NCBI GenBank assembly: GCA_049594615.1
Contig: JBMYJR010000019.1
Span: 1-43,515, forward strand
DNA: 43,515 bases
Reading direction: 5' to 3'
Source of the DNA: CAXPZW01 sp049594615
GTDB taxonomy: Bacteria; Bacteroidota; Bacteroidia; Flavobacteriales_D; Sanyastnellaceae
Shown piece by piece: positions 1-8,237 of this stretch. The translations under genes and the position numbers were made by a program. Within the stretch, counting starts at the first letter, position 1. Every line of letters starts with the position of its first letter. The notes under the pieces were generated by a model, which did no database searches, was not told where the DNA came from, and saw nothing but the letters and a program-made list of their open reading frames with translations.

Positions 1-2
1 GC

Positions 3-797
3 TTTTACGTGAATGATGCCTTTGGCAGCAGCGTGATTGGCGTATGGGGTCCTGGCAACTCTGAAGGTCAACCCAACGGCAACAACGCCATCTTGGTGGC
101 CCAGCTGACCTGTGAATCCGGCGTGGTCATCAGCGGACAGTTCAACGTCCAGGTGCGTCGCCTCAGCCCTGACGGGTCCCTTTTCATCCCTGTAGAAACT
201 TACGCAATGGTTGGCATTACTTGGAGCAACGTGAGCGATCTTGATCCGTGTCCCGTGGTGTTGCTTCCGGTCACCCTGACTTCCTTCTCGGCCAAACCAG
301 AAACTGAACGCGTGTTGCTCCAATGGACCACAGAAACCGAACAACATGTCGATCGCTTTGAAGTGGAACGTTCCAAGGATGGGGTCGACTTTGAATACGT
401 GACTACCGTTGAGGCCAATGGCAATACCTCCAGCCTCTCCATGTATGGGGCACACGACAACAACCCTTTGACCGGCTATTCTTATTACCGTTTGAAAGCT
501 GTGGACATCAACGGCGAGTTCGACTACTCAGACTTGCGCCGTGTGGAATTTCGCCCTGCAAACGCTGAGGTATACCCCAACCCCGCACGCGGACAAGTGA
601 CCATCTCTGGTCTGGCCGATGACATTGAGCACGTTCGCCTGTTGGACAGCCGAGGCGCCGCAGTGCGTAGCTGGCGTGTAGCCGGTGAGGTGCAAATTGA
701 AGCCCCGGTTACCGACCTGCCCGCAGGCGTATACTTGGTAGAATTGCACACCGCGTCAGGTGCTGTGCAGACTGAGCGTTTGGTTATTCGGCCGTAA
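3..797 (+). CDS. T9SS-sorted surface/secreted protein, 3' part only
   Basis: The reading frame is open from the left edge of the window. The first possible start is a GTG at position 9, but no start context is visible, so the gene is probably cut by the window boundary. The last ~80 residues form a type IX secretion sorting domain: a VYPNPARG segment, an HVRLLDSRG strand, an LPAGVYLVEL strand and a terminal RLVIRP. Before it is a fibronectin-like stretch (about residues 90-180) of the kind common just ahead of these tails, with LTSFSAK, LQWTTETE, FEVERSKDG and YYRLKAVD. In Bacteroidota such proteins cross the outer membrane through the Por/T9SS machinery and are anchored or released at the surface. 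The function of the missing N-terminal part cannot be judged. The 3' end overlaps the convergent rimO gene by 14 bp. Confidence 0.8.
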   Translation, partial: FYVNDAFGSSVIGVWGPGNSEGQPNGNNAILVAQLTCESGVVISGQFNVQVRRLSPDGSLFIPVETYAMVGITWSNVSDLDPCPVVLLPVTLTSFSAKPETERVLLQWTTETEQHVDRFEVERSKDGVDFEYVTTVEANGNTSSLSMYGAHDNNPLTGYSYYRLKAVDINGEFDYSDLRRVEFRPANAEVYPNPARGQVTISGLADDIEHVRLLDSRGAAVRSWRVAGEVQIEAPVTDLPAGVYLVELHTASGAVQTERLVIRP

Positions 798-2106
798 CCA
801 CCTCTCCAAACAAATCGTAATCTTCTGCTTCGGTGATGTGGACCTGTACCACGTCTCCTACGCGCAGGTGCATGTCGTCTTGCATGGCGATGACCACCTC
901 GTTGTCCACCTCGGGTGAATCCTGTTCGGTGCGTCCGTACCAATAGCCGTGCTCAGCGCGGTCGATGACCACTGGCAGTGTTTGGCCCACCTTGGCCTGG
1001 TTGTGCGCCAGGCTGATGGCCTGCTGGGTTTGCATGATGGTGGCGGCGCGCTCCTCTTTTACCTCCGAAGGGACATCGTCCTCAAAGTTGAAGGCGTGGG
1101 TGTTTTCTTCGTGCGAGTAGGTGAAGACACCCAAGCGCTCAAAGCGCTGGTTTTCTACCCATTCGAGGAGTTCTTGGAAGTCCTCCTCGGTTTCTCCTGG
1201 ATACCCGACAATCAAGGTCGTGCGAATGGCAATGCCCGGCACGGACTCGCGGATGTTGTCCAATAGCGCATCGGTCTTTTCACGGGTGATGCCACGGCGC
1301 ATGGCCTTGAGCATCTTGGTGGTCCCGTGTTGCAGGGGCATGTCCAGGTAGTTGCACACCTTGGGATTGGTGCGGATTACCTCCAACACATCCTCAGGAA
1401 AGCCCGCCGGGAAGGCGTACTGCAGGCGGATCCACGAGATGCCCTCCACTTCACTCAGCTTGGTGATGAGTTCAGCGAGGTTGCGCTTCTTGTACAGGTC
1501 CAGTCCGTAGTAGGTCAAGTCTTGGGCGATGAGGATGAGTTCTCGGGTGCCCTGTGCGGCCAATTGCTCGGCGTGGGCCACGAGGTCTTCCATGGGGGTG
1601 CTGCGGTGCTTTCCGCGCATCAGAGGGATGGCACAAAACGAGCACGGGCGGTCACACCCTTCGGCGATTTTGAAGTAGGCAAAGTGCGCCGGGGTGGTGA
1701 GCAAACGCTCGCCCACCAGTTCTTTCTTGTAGTCGGCCTTGAGCGTTTTGAGCAGGCGCGGCAAGTCTCGGGTGCCAAACCACGCGTCCACCTCCTCGAT
1801 TTCGGCCTTGAGGTCATCTTCGTAGCGTTGGGAGAGGCAGCCGGTGACATAGAGCTTGTCTACTTGACCTTCTTTCTTGGCGTCGGCGTAGCGCAGGATG
1901 GTATTGATGGACTCCTCCTTGGCGTTGTCAATGAAGCCACAGGTGTTGATGATGACAATCTCGCTGTCGTCTTGCTGGGCTTCGTGCTCCACTTCAAACT
2001 TGTTGGCCTTGAGCTGGGCCATCATCACCTCCGAATCGAAAATGTTTTTGGAGCAGCCTAAGGTCACCACGTTGACCTTGTTCTTCTTTAGGGTGCGGAC
2101 TTTCAA
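784..2106 (-). CDS. rimO: Ribosomal protein S12 methylthiotransferase RimO
   Basis: Radical-SAM enzyme that adds a methylthio group to the conserved aspartate of ribosomal protein S12, using two 4Fe-4S clusters and SAM. The 440 residues match the family's usual length. The N-terminal cluster cysteines are visible at about 18, 56 and 90 (TLGCSKN, NTCGF, TGCLSQR). The radical-SAM CxxxCxxC is at 151-158 (CDRPCSFC), and a C-terminal TRAM-like part follows. KGKHRS-type sequence after the SAM motif and QYAFP are typical of RimO rather than MiaB. The start is a TTG overlapping the ftsY stop (TTGA). It gives the short Lys-rich lead into NVVTLGCSKN seen in relatives, and no ATG occurs before the first cysteine. 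Last gene of the rpmG-DUF4295-ftsY-rimO run. Confidence 0.95.
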   Translation of the reverse strand: MKVRTLKKNKVNVVTLGCSKNIFDSEVMMAQLKANKFEVEHEAQQDDSEIVIINTCGFIDNAKEESINTILRYADAKKEGQVDKLYVTGCLSQRYEDDLKAEIEEVDAWFGTRDLPRLLKTLKADYKKELVGERLLTTPAHFAYFKIAEGCDRPCSFCAIPLMRGKHRSTPMEDLVAHAEQLAAQGTRELILIAQDLTYYGLDLYKKRNLAELITKLSEVEGISWIRLQYAFPAGFPEDVLEVIRTNPKVCNYLDMPLQHGTTKMLKAMRRGITREKTDALLDNIRESVPGIAIRTTLIVGYPGETEEDFQELLEWVENQRFERLGVFTYSHEENTHAFNFEDDVPSEVKEERAATIMQTQQAISLAHNQAKVGQTLPVVIDRAEHGYWYGRTEQDSPEVDNEVVIAMQDDMHLRVGDVVQVHITEAEDYDLFGEVVTAE

Positions 2107-3077
2107 GCCTCTTCGGTTGACGCAGACCCAAAGAGCGAGTCTACGAATTCATACTTGTTGAACACTTGCAGGTCATCGATGCCCTCACCCACGCCGATGT
2201 AGCGTACTGGAATTTGGAACTCATCGCTGATGCCAATCACTACGCCACCTTTGGCAGTGCCGTCAATCTTGGTCAGTGCCAAAGAAGACACCTCGGTCGC
2301 CTTGGTGAATTGACGGGCTTGCTCCACGGCGTTTTGACCAGTAGAACCGTCCAGGACAAGCATGACGTCGTGCGGCGCATTCGGCAGGATTTTCTGCATC
2401 ACGCGGCGGATCTTGGTGAGCTCGTTCATGAGGTTCACCTTGTTGTGCAGGCGGCCGGCGGTGTCGATCAACACCACATCTGCATTCTGGCTCACGGCCG
2501 ATTCCAAGGTATCATAGGCCACCGAAGCGGGGTCTGAGCCCATGCCTTGCTTGACTACCGGTACGCCGGTACGCTCTCCCCAAATGCAGAGCTGGTCTAC
2601 CGCTGCGGCGCGGAAGGTGTCGGCGGCGCCGAGGACCACCTTTTTTCCGCGTGCGTTGAATTGGTGGGCAAGTTTACCAATGGTGGTGGTTTTGCCCACA
2701 CCGTTGACGCCCACGACCATGATCACGTAGGGACCGTCGGTTTCTGGGATGCTGAAGTCCTCGCCGTCGCCGCCTTCGGCATCGCTGAGAAGTTCTGCGA
2801 TTTCGTTTTTGAGGATGGCATTGAGCTCGCTGACGTTCATGTACTTGTTACGCGAGACGCGCTCTTCGATGCGCTCAATGATCTTGAGGGTGGTTTTGAC
2901 GCCAACGTCAGAAGTGACCAAGACTTCTTCGAGGTTATCGAGCACCTCGTCGTCCACCGTGCTCTTGCCGGCGATGGCGCGGCTGAGTTTGGTAAAGACG
3001 CTTTGTTTGGTCTTTTCGAGGCCCTTGTCCAGGGTCTCTTTTTTTTCTCGGGAGAAGATGCGTTTGAACAGGCTCAT
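2103..3077 (-). CDS. ftsY: Signal recognition particle receptor FtsY
   Basis: SRP receptor GTPase that docks SRP-bound ribosomes at the membrane for co-translational insertion. The 324-residue protein has a short charged N-terminal region (residues 1-25) instead of the long acidic A domain of E. coli, which is usual in this phylum. The NG domain follows. The P-loop GVNGVGKT is at 123-130, followed by the DTFRAAA insertion-box motif, DTAGR and TKIDGTAKGG. All GTP-binding and SRP-interaction motifs look intact. The ATG is at 3077. The stop overlaps the start of rimO by 4 bp, so the two are probably translationally coupled. It lies about 100 bp downstream of the DUF4295 gene. Confidence 0.97.
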   Translation of the reverse strand: MSLFKRIFSREKKETLDKGLEKTKQSVFTKLSRAIAGKSTVDDEVLDNLEEVLVTSDVGVKTTLKIIERIEERVSRNKYMNVSELNAILKNEIAELLSDAEGGDGEDFSIPETDGPYVIMVVGVNGVGKTTTIGKLAHQFNARGKKVVLGAADTFRAAAVDQLCIWGERTGVPVVKQGMGSDPASVAYDTLESAVSQNADVVLIDTAGRLHNKVNLMNELTKIRRVMQKILPNAPHDVMLVLDGSTGQNAVEQARQFTKATEVSSLALTKIDGTAKGGVVIGISDEFQIPVRYIGVGEGIDDLQVFNKYEFVDSLFGSASTEEA

Positions 3078-3181
3078 GCTCCAGAATTAAGGGTGAGTGG
3101 GGCAGCAAAGCTACGCCCGAGGAACAAAAAAGGCCTTTTCCAGAAGGAAAAAGCCTTAGGCGTTTTTACGAATGACGTGAA

Positions 3182-3334
3182 TTACTTGGCGAACCAGGCC
3201 TTGACGTCATCGTTGTGTACCATTTCCTCCTTGAAGGTGTAGGCACCAGTTTTCTCGCTTTTCACCATTTTCATCACTTTGGTGAAGTTCTTACCTGCAC
3301 CAGTTTGCAGGGATGCTACCGTCTTCTTTGCCAT
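3182..3334 (-). CDS. DUF4295 small basic protein
   Basis: A 50-residue Lys-rich protein beginning MAKKTVASLQTG and containing KMVKSEKTGAYTF, which I recognise as the DUF4295 family of Bacteroidota. These small proteins are almost always encoded between rpmG and ftsY, as here: the start lies 3 bp after the rpmG stop. The function is not established. The size, charge and constant linkage to a ribosomal protein gene suggest a ribosome-associated role, but that is inference. The ATG at 3334 is the only sensible start, and the frame ends at the TAA at 3184-3182. The gene is intact. Confidence 0.9.
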   Translation of the reverse strand: MAKKTVASLQTGAGKNFTKVMKMVKSEKTGAYTFKEEMVHNDDVKAWFAK

Positions 3335-3337
3335 GGC

Positions 3338-3520
3338 TTACTTGATTTCTTTGTGAACCGTCATGCGACGGAGAATGGGATTATACTTCTTGAGCTCAAT
3401 GCGCTCAGGGGTATTCTTGCGGTTCTTGGTAGTCACGTATCGTGAAGTACCAGGCATGCCCGATGTTTTGTGCTCGGTGCACTCGAGGATAACTTGTACG
3501 CGGTTGCCTTTCTTTGCCAT
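3338..3520 (-). CDS. rpmG: 50S ribosomal protein L33
   Basis: A 60-residue basic protein with the L33 pattern: MAKKGNRVQVILECTEH, then SRYVTTKNRKNTPERIELKKYNP, here split by a short variable segment. L33 sits near the tRNA exit site of the large subunit. Only one cysteine is present, so this is the zinc-free C-minus form. The ATG at 3520 gives the canonical start. The frame is open further upstream, but that extension has no family support. Related genomes often place rpmB (L28) immediately upstream. No L28 coding sequence is visible here; the next gene is the divergent ftsK. The gene is first in the rpmG-DUF4295-ftsY-rimO run. Confidence 0.95.
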   Translation of the reverse strand: MAKKGNRVQVILECTEHKTSGMPGTSRYVTTKNRKNTPERIELKKYNPILRRMTVHKEIK

Positions 3521-3540
3521 TGCTTTTAGCTTGGGGGCTG

Positions 3541-3548
3541 CAAAAATA
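3541..3548 (-). promoter_or_regulatory. Candidate -7 element for rpmG operon
   Basis: On the minus strand this reads TATTTTTG, matching the Bacteroidota -7 consensus TAnnTTTG, 20 bp before the rpmG ATG. I find no TTG at the expected -33 distance, so only one half of the promoter is supported. Confidence 0.4.
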
Positions 3549-3712
3549 AGATGATTTTTCTGAATTCCCCGCGTCTGGCGGTGTTTTTTGGCAGCCGGAG
3601 CACTCGTCCGAATGATCGTGCTGCAAGATCGCACTTTTTACCGCGCATTCCCTCCACCCTCTCCTGTTGATAATACCCACGTCAATTGGGCGTTCTAGGG
3701 TTGTAGCACCCC

Positions 3713-3720
3713 TAACTTTG
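3713..3720 (+). promoter_or_regulatory. Candidate -7 element for ftsK
   Basis: TAACTTTG matches TAnnTTTG. The nearest TTG upstream (3686-3688) is 24 bp away, slightly outside the usual 17-23 range; a TTC at 3693-3695 gives 17 bp. Transcription would start near 3727, leaving a leader of only about 16-22 nt before ftsK. Confidence 0.45.
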
Positions 3721-3742
3721 AGCGTTTCGTACCTCATTTTGT

Positions 3743-6364
3743 TTGCCTGTGGGCCTCTTCAAAAAAACACCCGCCACCCCCACCAATAAAAGCCGTACCG
3801 CTGGCGACACCAAAACCAAAGCGGGCAAGGGCAAGCGCAAAGCCAAGGGCAAGTCCAAAAAGGCCGCCCCGCCCTCTGCGCTTCAAGTGTGGATGCAAGA
3901 CCGCCGCGTGCAGCGCATTGGCGGCACCTTTGTGCTGCTCGTCAGTGTGTTTGTGGCCATGGCCTGCATCAGCTACCTGTTCAGCGGCCAGCACGACTTA
4001 CGTTTGGTGGAAGGCACCGCTGCCGGCGACGAACTCCCCGTCTACCGCAACCTATTGGGCAAAGGCGGCGCACACATCGCCTGGCTTCTTATGCACCGCT
4101 ACTTTGGCATTGCAGCCTTGGCGATTCCTTTTGTGACCTTCTTGTTGGGCTGGCGCATTGTGTTCCAAAAACACCTGTTGCCGATAGCCAAGAGCATTCG
4201 CCTGGCCACCTTGACCTTGTTTGTGCTGCCAGTGGTCATCGGTTTCTTTACCCACACAACCCCTGATGGCGTGGACGACCGCTTGGAGATTGTAAGCAAC
4301 GAAAACCTGGTTGGCGGCTACGGACATTACATGACCGAACGTGCCGTGTTTGCGCTGGGACGTGTGGGCACATTTTTGGTGATCTTTTTTGTGTTGGCGG
4401 CTGTGGTACTGTTCAACTTTGAAAAGCCCTTGCTCTGGCTCAAAGAGAATTGGAAGGATTGGTTGCACCGCGACGACGACCCCGAGGCCGAACTCGCCAC
4501 CGAGGCGGAAGAGGCAAGTGCGGGCAATACCTTGCGCCCCGAAGAGAGTCCATTCAAATCCGACGAAGAACTCGGCGAAGCCTTCCCTCCCACCCCTGAG
4601 ACACCCGAAATCGACGCGGTAGACGACGCCATCAGCTTTATTCTGGAAGACGAAACTTCCGAGCCCGCTCCTCCTCCACCCGCTCCCGAACCCGAAATGG
4701 ACCTCGAGCTCGAAGCCGAAGTACCGGAGGCAGCAACGACCGTAAGCGTAGCACCGGCTGTCGCCGAAGCAGAAACCGAAGAAGACGAGCTGATCATCGA
4801 GGAAGTCAAGGAAGAAAAGGTCCTGAGCGAATCCGAACTGGACGACCGCGTGCAGCAGTTTGGTGAATACGATCCCAAACTTGACCTGTCGCGCTTTGAG
4901 CTCCCCCACATTGAACTGCTCAGCGAGCACGGTGGCAGCGGACTCAGCATCGACAAAACCGAACTCGAGGCCAACAAAAACAAGATTGTAGAAACGCTGC
5001 AGAACTATAAAATCGGCGTCTCCAAGATCAAGGCCACCATTGGTCCTACGGTCACCCTTTACGAGATCATCCCGGAAGCCGGGGTGCGCATTTCAAAAAT
5101 CAAGAACCTGGAAGACGACATCGCCCTGAGCTTGGCGGCACTCGGCATCCGCATCATTGCCCCCATCCCAGGCAAGGGGACCATTGGTATCGAGGTGCCC
5201 AACAGCAAGCCGAGCATCGTGAGTATGAAGTCGCTCATTGCTTCTGAGAAGTTCCAGAACAGCGATTACGAGCTGCCTGTAGTCTTGGGTAAGACCATCT
5301 CGAACGAAACGTATGTGGCCAACTTGGCCAAGATGCCGCACTTGTTGATGGCGGGGGCCACCGGTCAGGGTAAATCGGTAGGACTGAACGCCATCCTTGT
5401 TTCACTGCTCTACAAAAAGCACCCCTCGCAGATCAAGTTTGTCCTGGTCGACCCCAAGAAGGTAGAGCTCACCCTGTTCAACAAGATTGAGCGTCATTAC
5501 CTGGCCAAGCTGCCCGACGAGGAGGAGGCCATCATCACCGACACTTCCAAGGTGGTCAAGACCTTGAACTCGCTGTGCATTGAGATGGACCAGCGTTACG
5601 AGCTGCTGAAAAATGCCCTTTGCCGAAACATCAAAGAGTACAACGCCAAGTTCGTGGCCCGCAAACTCAACCCCGAAAACGGGCACCGCTATTTGCCGTA
5701 CATCGTGCTGGTGGTGGACGAGTTCGCAGATTTGATCATGACCGCTGGCAAGGAAGTAGAAACCCCAATTGCACGCTTGGCCCAATTGGCCCGTGCGATC
5801 GGCATCCACTTGATCATTGCCACCCAGCGCCCCTCAGTGAACATCATTACCGGTATCATCAAGGCCAACTTCCCGGCGCGGATTGCGTTTCGGGTGACTG
5901 CCAAGATTGATTCGCGCACCATTCTGGATACCGGAGGTGCCGACCAATTGATTGGACGCGGAGACATGCTGTACAGCACCGGATCTGAGTTGGTACGCTT
6001 GCAATGCGGCTTTGTTGACACCCCGGAGGTCGAAGAAATCTGCGACTTCGTGGGCAGCCAACAAGGCTACCCCGATGCACTTCTACTGCCCGAAGTGGTC
6101 GGCGAGGAATCCGAAATGGGTAACTTGGCCGACGAAGACCGAGACGAGTTGTTTGAGGAGGCTGCACGCGTGATTGTGCAGCACCAGCAAGGTTCCACTT
6201 CACTCATTCAGCGCAAGCTCAAACTGGGCTACAACCGCGCCGGACGCCTCATCGACCAGCTGGAAGCAGCAGGGGTGGTGGGTCCCTTCAAAGGCAGCAA
6301 GGCTCGCGAGGTGTTGATCCCCGATGAAATGGCTTTGGAACAGTTCTTGAATAACCCCTCGTAG
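3743..6364 (+). CDS. ftsK: DNA translocase FtsK
   Basis: Septum-located, ATP-driven dsDNA pump that clears chromosome termini and activates dimer resolution at division. The 873-residue frame has a Lys/Arg-rich N-terminus (to ~40) and four membrane segments (about 55-77, 108-130, 143-162, 195-222). An acidic, Pro-rich linker (~245-370) follows. The motor has Walker A GATGQGKS near 536, Walker B IVLVVDEFADLI and the IATQRPSVNIITG motif. A C-terminal winged-helix gamma domain (~805-873, QRKLKLGYNRAGRLID) follows, which in relatives reads KOPS sites. The start is TTG at 3743 or, equally plausible, GTG at 3749 (MGLFKKTP); there is no ATG. It is divergent from rpmG and followed 21 bp later by the lolA-like gene, an arrangement I regard as a functional cell-envelope/division pair by position only. 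Confidence 0.96.
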   Translation: MPVGLFKKTPATPTNKSRTAGDTKTKAGKGKRKAKGKSKKAAPPSALQVWMQDRRVQRIGGTFVLLVSVFVAMACISYLFSGQHDLRLVEGTAAGDELPVYRNLLGKGGAHIAWLLMHRYFGIAALAIPFVTFLLGWRIVFQKHLLPIAKSIRLATLTLFVLPVVIGFFTHTTPDGVDDRLEIVSNENLVGGYGHYMTERAVFALGRVGTFLVIFFVLAAVVLFNFEKPLLWLKENWKDWLHRDDDPEAELATEAEEASAGNTLRPEESPFKSDEELGEAFPPTPETPEIDAVDDAISFILEDETSEPAPPPPAPEPEMDLELEAEVPEAATTVSVAPAVAEAETEEDELIIEEVKEEKVLSESELDDRVQQFGEYDPKLDLSRFELPHIELLSEHGGSGLSIDKTELEANKNKIVETLQNYKIGVSKIKATIGPTVTLYEIIPEAGVRISKIKNLEDDIALSLAALGIRIIAPIPGKGTIGIEVPNSKPSIVSMKSLIASEKFQNSDYELPVVLGKTISNETYVANLAKMPHLLMAGATGQGKSVGLNAILVSLLYKKHPSQIKFVLVDPKKVELTLFNKIERHYLAKLPDEEEAIITDTSKVVKTLNSLCIEMDQRYELLKNALCRNIKEYNAKFVARKLNPENGHRYLPYIVLVVDEFADLIMTAGKEVETPIARLAQLARAIGIHLIIATQRPSVNIITGIIKANFPARIAFRVTAKIDSRTILDTGGADQLIGRGDMLYSTGSELVRLQCGFVDTPEVEEICDFVGSQQGYPDALLLPEVVGEESEMGNLADEDRDELFEEAARVIVQHQQGSTSLIQRKLKLGYNRAGRLIDQLEAAGVVGPFKGSKAREVLIPDEMALEQFLNNPS

Positions 6365-6385
6365 CAAACACATTTACGCACGCAG

Positions 6386-7024
6386 ATGGGACGTATCGCA
6401 CTCCTTCTTTCGGCCGTATTGATTTCGGCCACTGCCTTTGGACAAGACTCCAAGGTCATTCTCGACAAGCTCAGCAACAAAGCCAAGGGCTACTCCACCA
6501 TTGATGCGCAGTTCACCCAGCGCATCGTGGACAAGCAAAGCGGCATTGATCAAACCCAAAAGGGCTCCATCCAGCTCAAGGGCGAGAAGTACAAAGCCGT
6601 GCTGGGTAACTACGAAATCTACTCCGACGGCGAGAGCCTCACGACCTACGATAAGGAGCTCAACGAGGCCATGATCGACTACCTCGAAGACGTAGAAGAC
6701 GGCACCCTGTCCCCTTCGAAGATGTTCACCATCTGGGAAGACAACTTCAAGCACGAACTCGTGGGCTCTGAAAAAGTAGGTGCCACAGATTGCCACAAAA
6801 TCAACCTCTACCCCGAGGACCCCAAGGAAAAGACTTACCACACGATTACCATGTGGGTAGACAAGACCAAGATGGAGGTCACCCAGGTAGTGGTTAAAGG
6901 AAAAGACGGTACCGAGATGGTATACAACATCACCTCTTTTGTGACGGGTAAGGACTTGCCTGACAGCACCTTCACCTTCAGTGTCAAAGGACATCCAGGA
7001 GTGGAAGTCATTGACAACCGATGA
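6386..7024 (+). CDS. lolA: LolA-like outer-membrane lipoprotein carrier protein
   Basis: A periplasmic carrier of the LolA family (COG2834), expected to ferry lipoproteins from the inner to the outer membrane. The 212 residues start with a clear signal peptide (MGRIALLLSAVLISATAFGQ, cleavage after about residue 19-20). The half-barrel part follows, with DAQFTQRI near the N-terminus, KGSIQLKGEKYKAVLGN, a WEDNFKHELVG strand and VTQVVVKGKDGT. The size and the FTQ-type start of the mature part fit the family. Bacteroidota LolA-like proteins are divergent and there are several per genome, so the exact client set is unknown. The gene lies 21 bp after ftsK and is closed by an intrinsic terminator. 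Confidence 0.85.
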   Translation: MGRIALLLSAVLISATAFGQDSKVILDKLSNKAKGYSTIDAQFTQRIVDKQSGIDQTQKGSIQLKGEKYKAVLGNYEIYSDGESLTTYDKELNEAMIDYLEDVEDGTLSPSKMFTIWEDNFKHELVGSEKVGATDCHKINLYPEDPKEKTYHTITMWVDKTKMEVTQVVVKGKDGTEMVYNITSFVTGKDLPDSTFTFSVKGHPGVEVIDNR

Positions 7025-7048
7025 AAAAAGCCTGATAGCATTTAAGAG

Positions 7049-7075
7049 AGCCCTGCCGTTTGGTAGGGCTTTTTT
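7049..7075 (+). terminator. Intrinsic terminator after lolA-like gene
   Basis: AGCCCTGCC, loop GTTT, GGTAGGGCT: a 9-bp stem with one G-U pair, then a run of six T. It ends the ftsK-lolA transcript. Confidence 0.8.
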
Positions 7076-7159
7076 AGTGCAGGGGGCCACCTCCGCCCCC
7101 AACCACCCACCCGTAAATGTCTCAACCAAGTCCTAAGCGAACCAGGTTTAAACGCTTCT

Positions 7160-7218
7160 ACCCGTTTATACCCGGGCATACCCGCTTCTTGCACGCTTAG
7201 ATTCGAGTATAAACGGGT
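7160..7218. repeat. 12-bp perfect inverted repeat with CCCG-rich spacer
   Basis: ACCCGTTTATAC (7160-7171) is the exact reverse complement of GTATAAACGGGT (7207-7218). The 35-bp spacer repeats related words (TACCCGGGCATACCCG). It lies between convergent ftsK-lolA and hemF, past the lolA terminator. It could be an extruding hairpin, a protein site or a decayed dispersed repeat; related words occur at 34295-34328. Confidence 0.6.
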
Positions 7219-7254
7219 GTACTTGGGTTGGATGCGAAATGTGCAGGAACTTTT

Positions 7255-7280
7255 GGGAGGTGGGAGGTTCGGGCGGCGGG
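7255..7280 (+). other. Potential G-quadruplex motif
   Basis: Four GGG runs at 7255, 7262, 7271 and 7278 are separated by loops of 4, 6 and 4 nt, meeting the usual G3N1-7 rule on the plus strand. This is the template strand for hemF transcription and lies about 50 bp past the hemF stop. Whether it folds is untested. Confidence 0.4.
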
Positions 7281-7331
7281 AGGTGCGCCAAGCCCCAGAA
7301 AAAAGCGTTGCACTACCCCCTAGCCCTTCCA

Positions 7332-8237
7332 CTAAAGGCGACCACCAATCCAATCAACGCCTTTCTTGAGCACATCCAGAGTGCGACGCTCCTGGGAGCC
7401 TTCTTCTGGTTGGTGGTTGTACATCCAGCTGGCGTGTTCGGGCAAGCTCATGAGGATGGATTCAATGCGTCCGTTGGTTTCCAGGCCGAACTTGGTGCCG
7501 CGGTCGTACACCAGATTGAATTCCACATAGCGGCCGCGACGGATGCGCTGCCACTCCTTATGAGCTTCAGTGAAGGGCTTGTGCATGTGACGGCGGGCGA
7601 GTTCCTCGTAGGTTGGCGCAAAGGTCTCCCCTACGGCCACCACATAATCGAACAACCGCTCCAAATGCACGTCGTCCTCGGGCATGAGGTGATCAAAGAA
7701 AATACCCCCAACACCACGAGTTTCGTCACGATGTGGAATGAAGAAGTAATCGTCCGCCCATTCCTTGAAGCGGTCGTAGTCGCCGTCTGGGTGAGCATCG
7801 CAGGTGCGCTTGAGCTGCTGGTGAAAGAACTGCGCGTCTTCCTCTACCACGTAGTGTGGGGTGAGGTCAATGCCACCGCCAAACCATCGCTTGCCGTCCG
7901 ACATTTCAAAGTAGCGGACATTCATGTGGATAATGGGCACCAAGGGGTGCGACGGGTGCAATACAATACTGACACCGGTGGCAAAAAAAGTGGCTTCTTC
8001 CACCCCAAAGTGCTTTTGCATCAAGGGGGGCAAATCACCGTGCACCGCTGAGAAATTGACTCCGCCTTTTTCCAACAGGTTCCCGTGGCTGATCACGCGG
8101 GTGCGTCCGCCGCCACCGCCGGGGCGTTTCCAGGGATCCTCTGCAAACTTCGCGCGGCCATCTAGAGCTTCAAGTCGGGTGCATATGCTGTCCTGCAACG
8201 TTTCAAAACGCGCAGCAATCTCACGGCTGGTCAACAT
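7332..8237 (-). CDS. hemF: Oxygen-dependent coproporphyrinogen-III oxidase
   Basis: Converts coproporphyrinogen III to protoporphyrinogen IX with O2 in haem synthesis. This suggests an aerobic lifestyle. The 301-residue protein has the family hallmarks: WKRPGGGGGRTRVI near residue 40, HMNVRYFE, WFGGGIDLTPHY, KEWADDYFFIPHR, RGVGGIFFD, and near the C-terminus RRGRYVEFNLVYDRGTKFGL. The ATG at 8237 gives MLTSREIAARFETLQDSIC, the usual family start. The frame extends further upstream, but that part overlaps the LysM gene and has no family similarity. The gene overlaps the end of the LysM/periplasmic-binding gene by 17 bp and is probably co-transcribed from guaA. Confidence 0.96.
   Translation of the reverse strand: MLTSREIAARFETLQDSICTRLEALDGRAKFAEDPWKRPGGGGGRTRVISHGNLLEKGGVNFSAVHGDLPPLMQKHFGVEEATFFATGVSIVLHPSHPLVPIIHMNVRYFEMSDGKRWFGGGIDLTPHYVVEEDAQFFHQQLKRTCDAHPDGDYDRFKEWADDYFFIPHRDETRGVGGIFFDHLMPEDDVHLERLFDYVVAVGETFAPTYEELARRHMHKPFTEAHKEWQRIRRGRYVEFNLVYDRGTKFGLETNGRIESILMSLPEHASWMYNHQPEEGSQERRTLDVLKKGVDWIGGRL

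Noticed and set aside
949..3242. Plus-strand frames of 100-244 codons opposite rimO and ftsY
   Set aside because: Both minus-strand genes are complete and unmistakable; the opposite frames look like antisense translations.
3521..3742. A possible rpmB (L28) gene upstream of rpmG
   Set aside because: No L28-like sequence in any frame of the gap; only candidate promoters for rpmG and ftsK.
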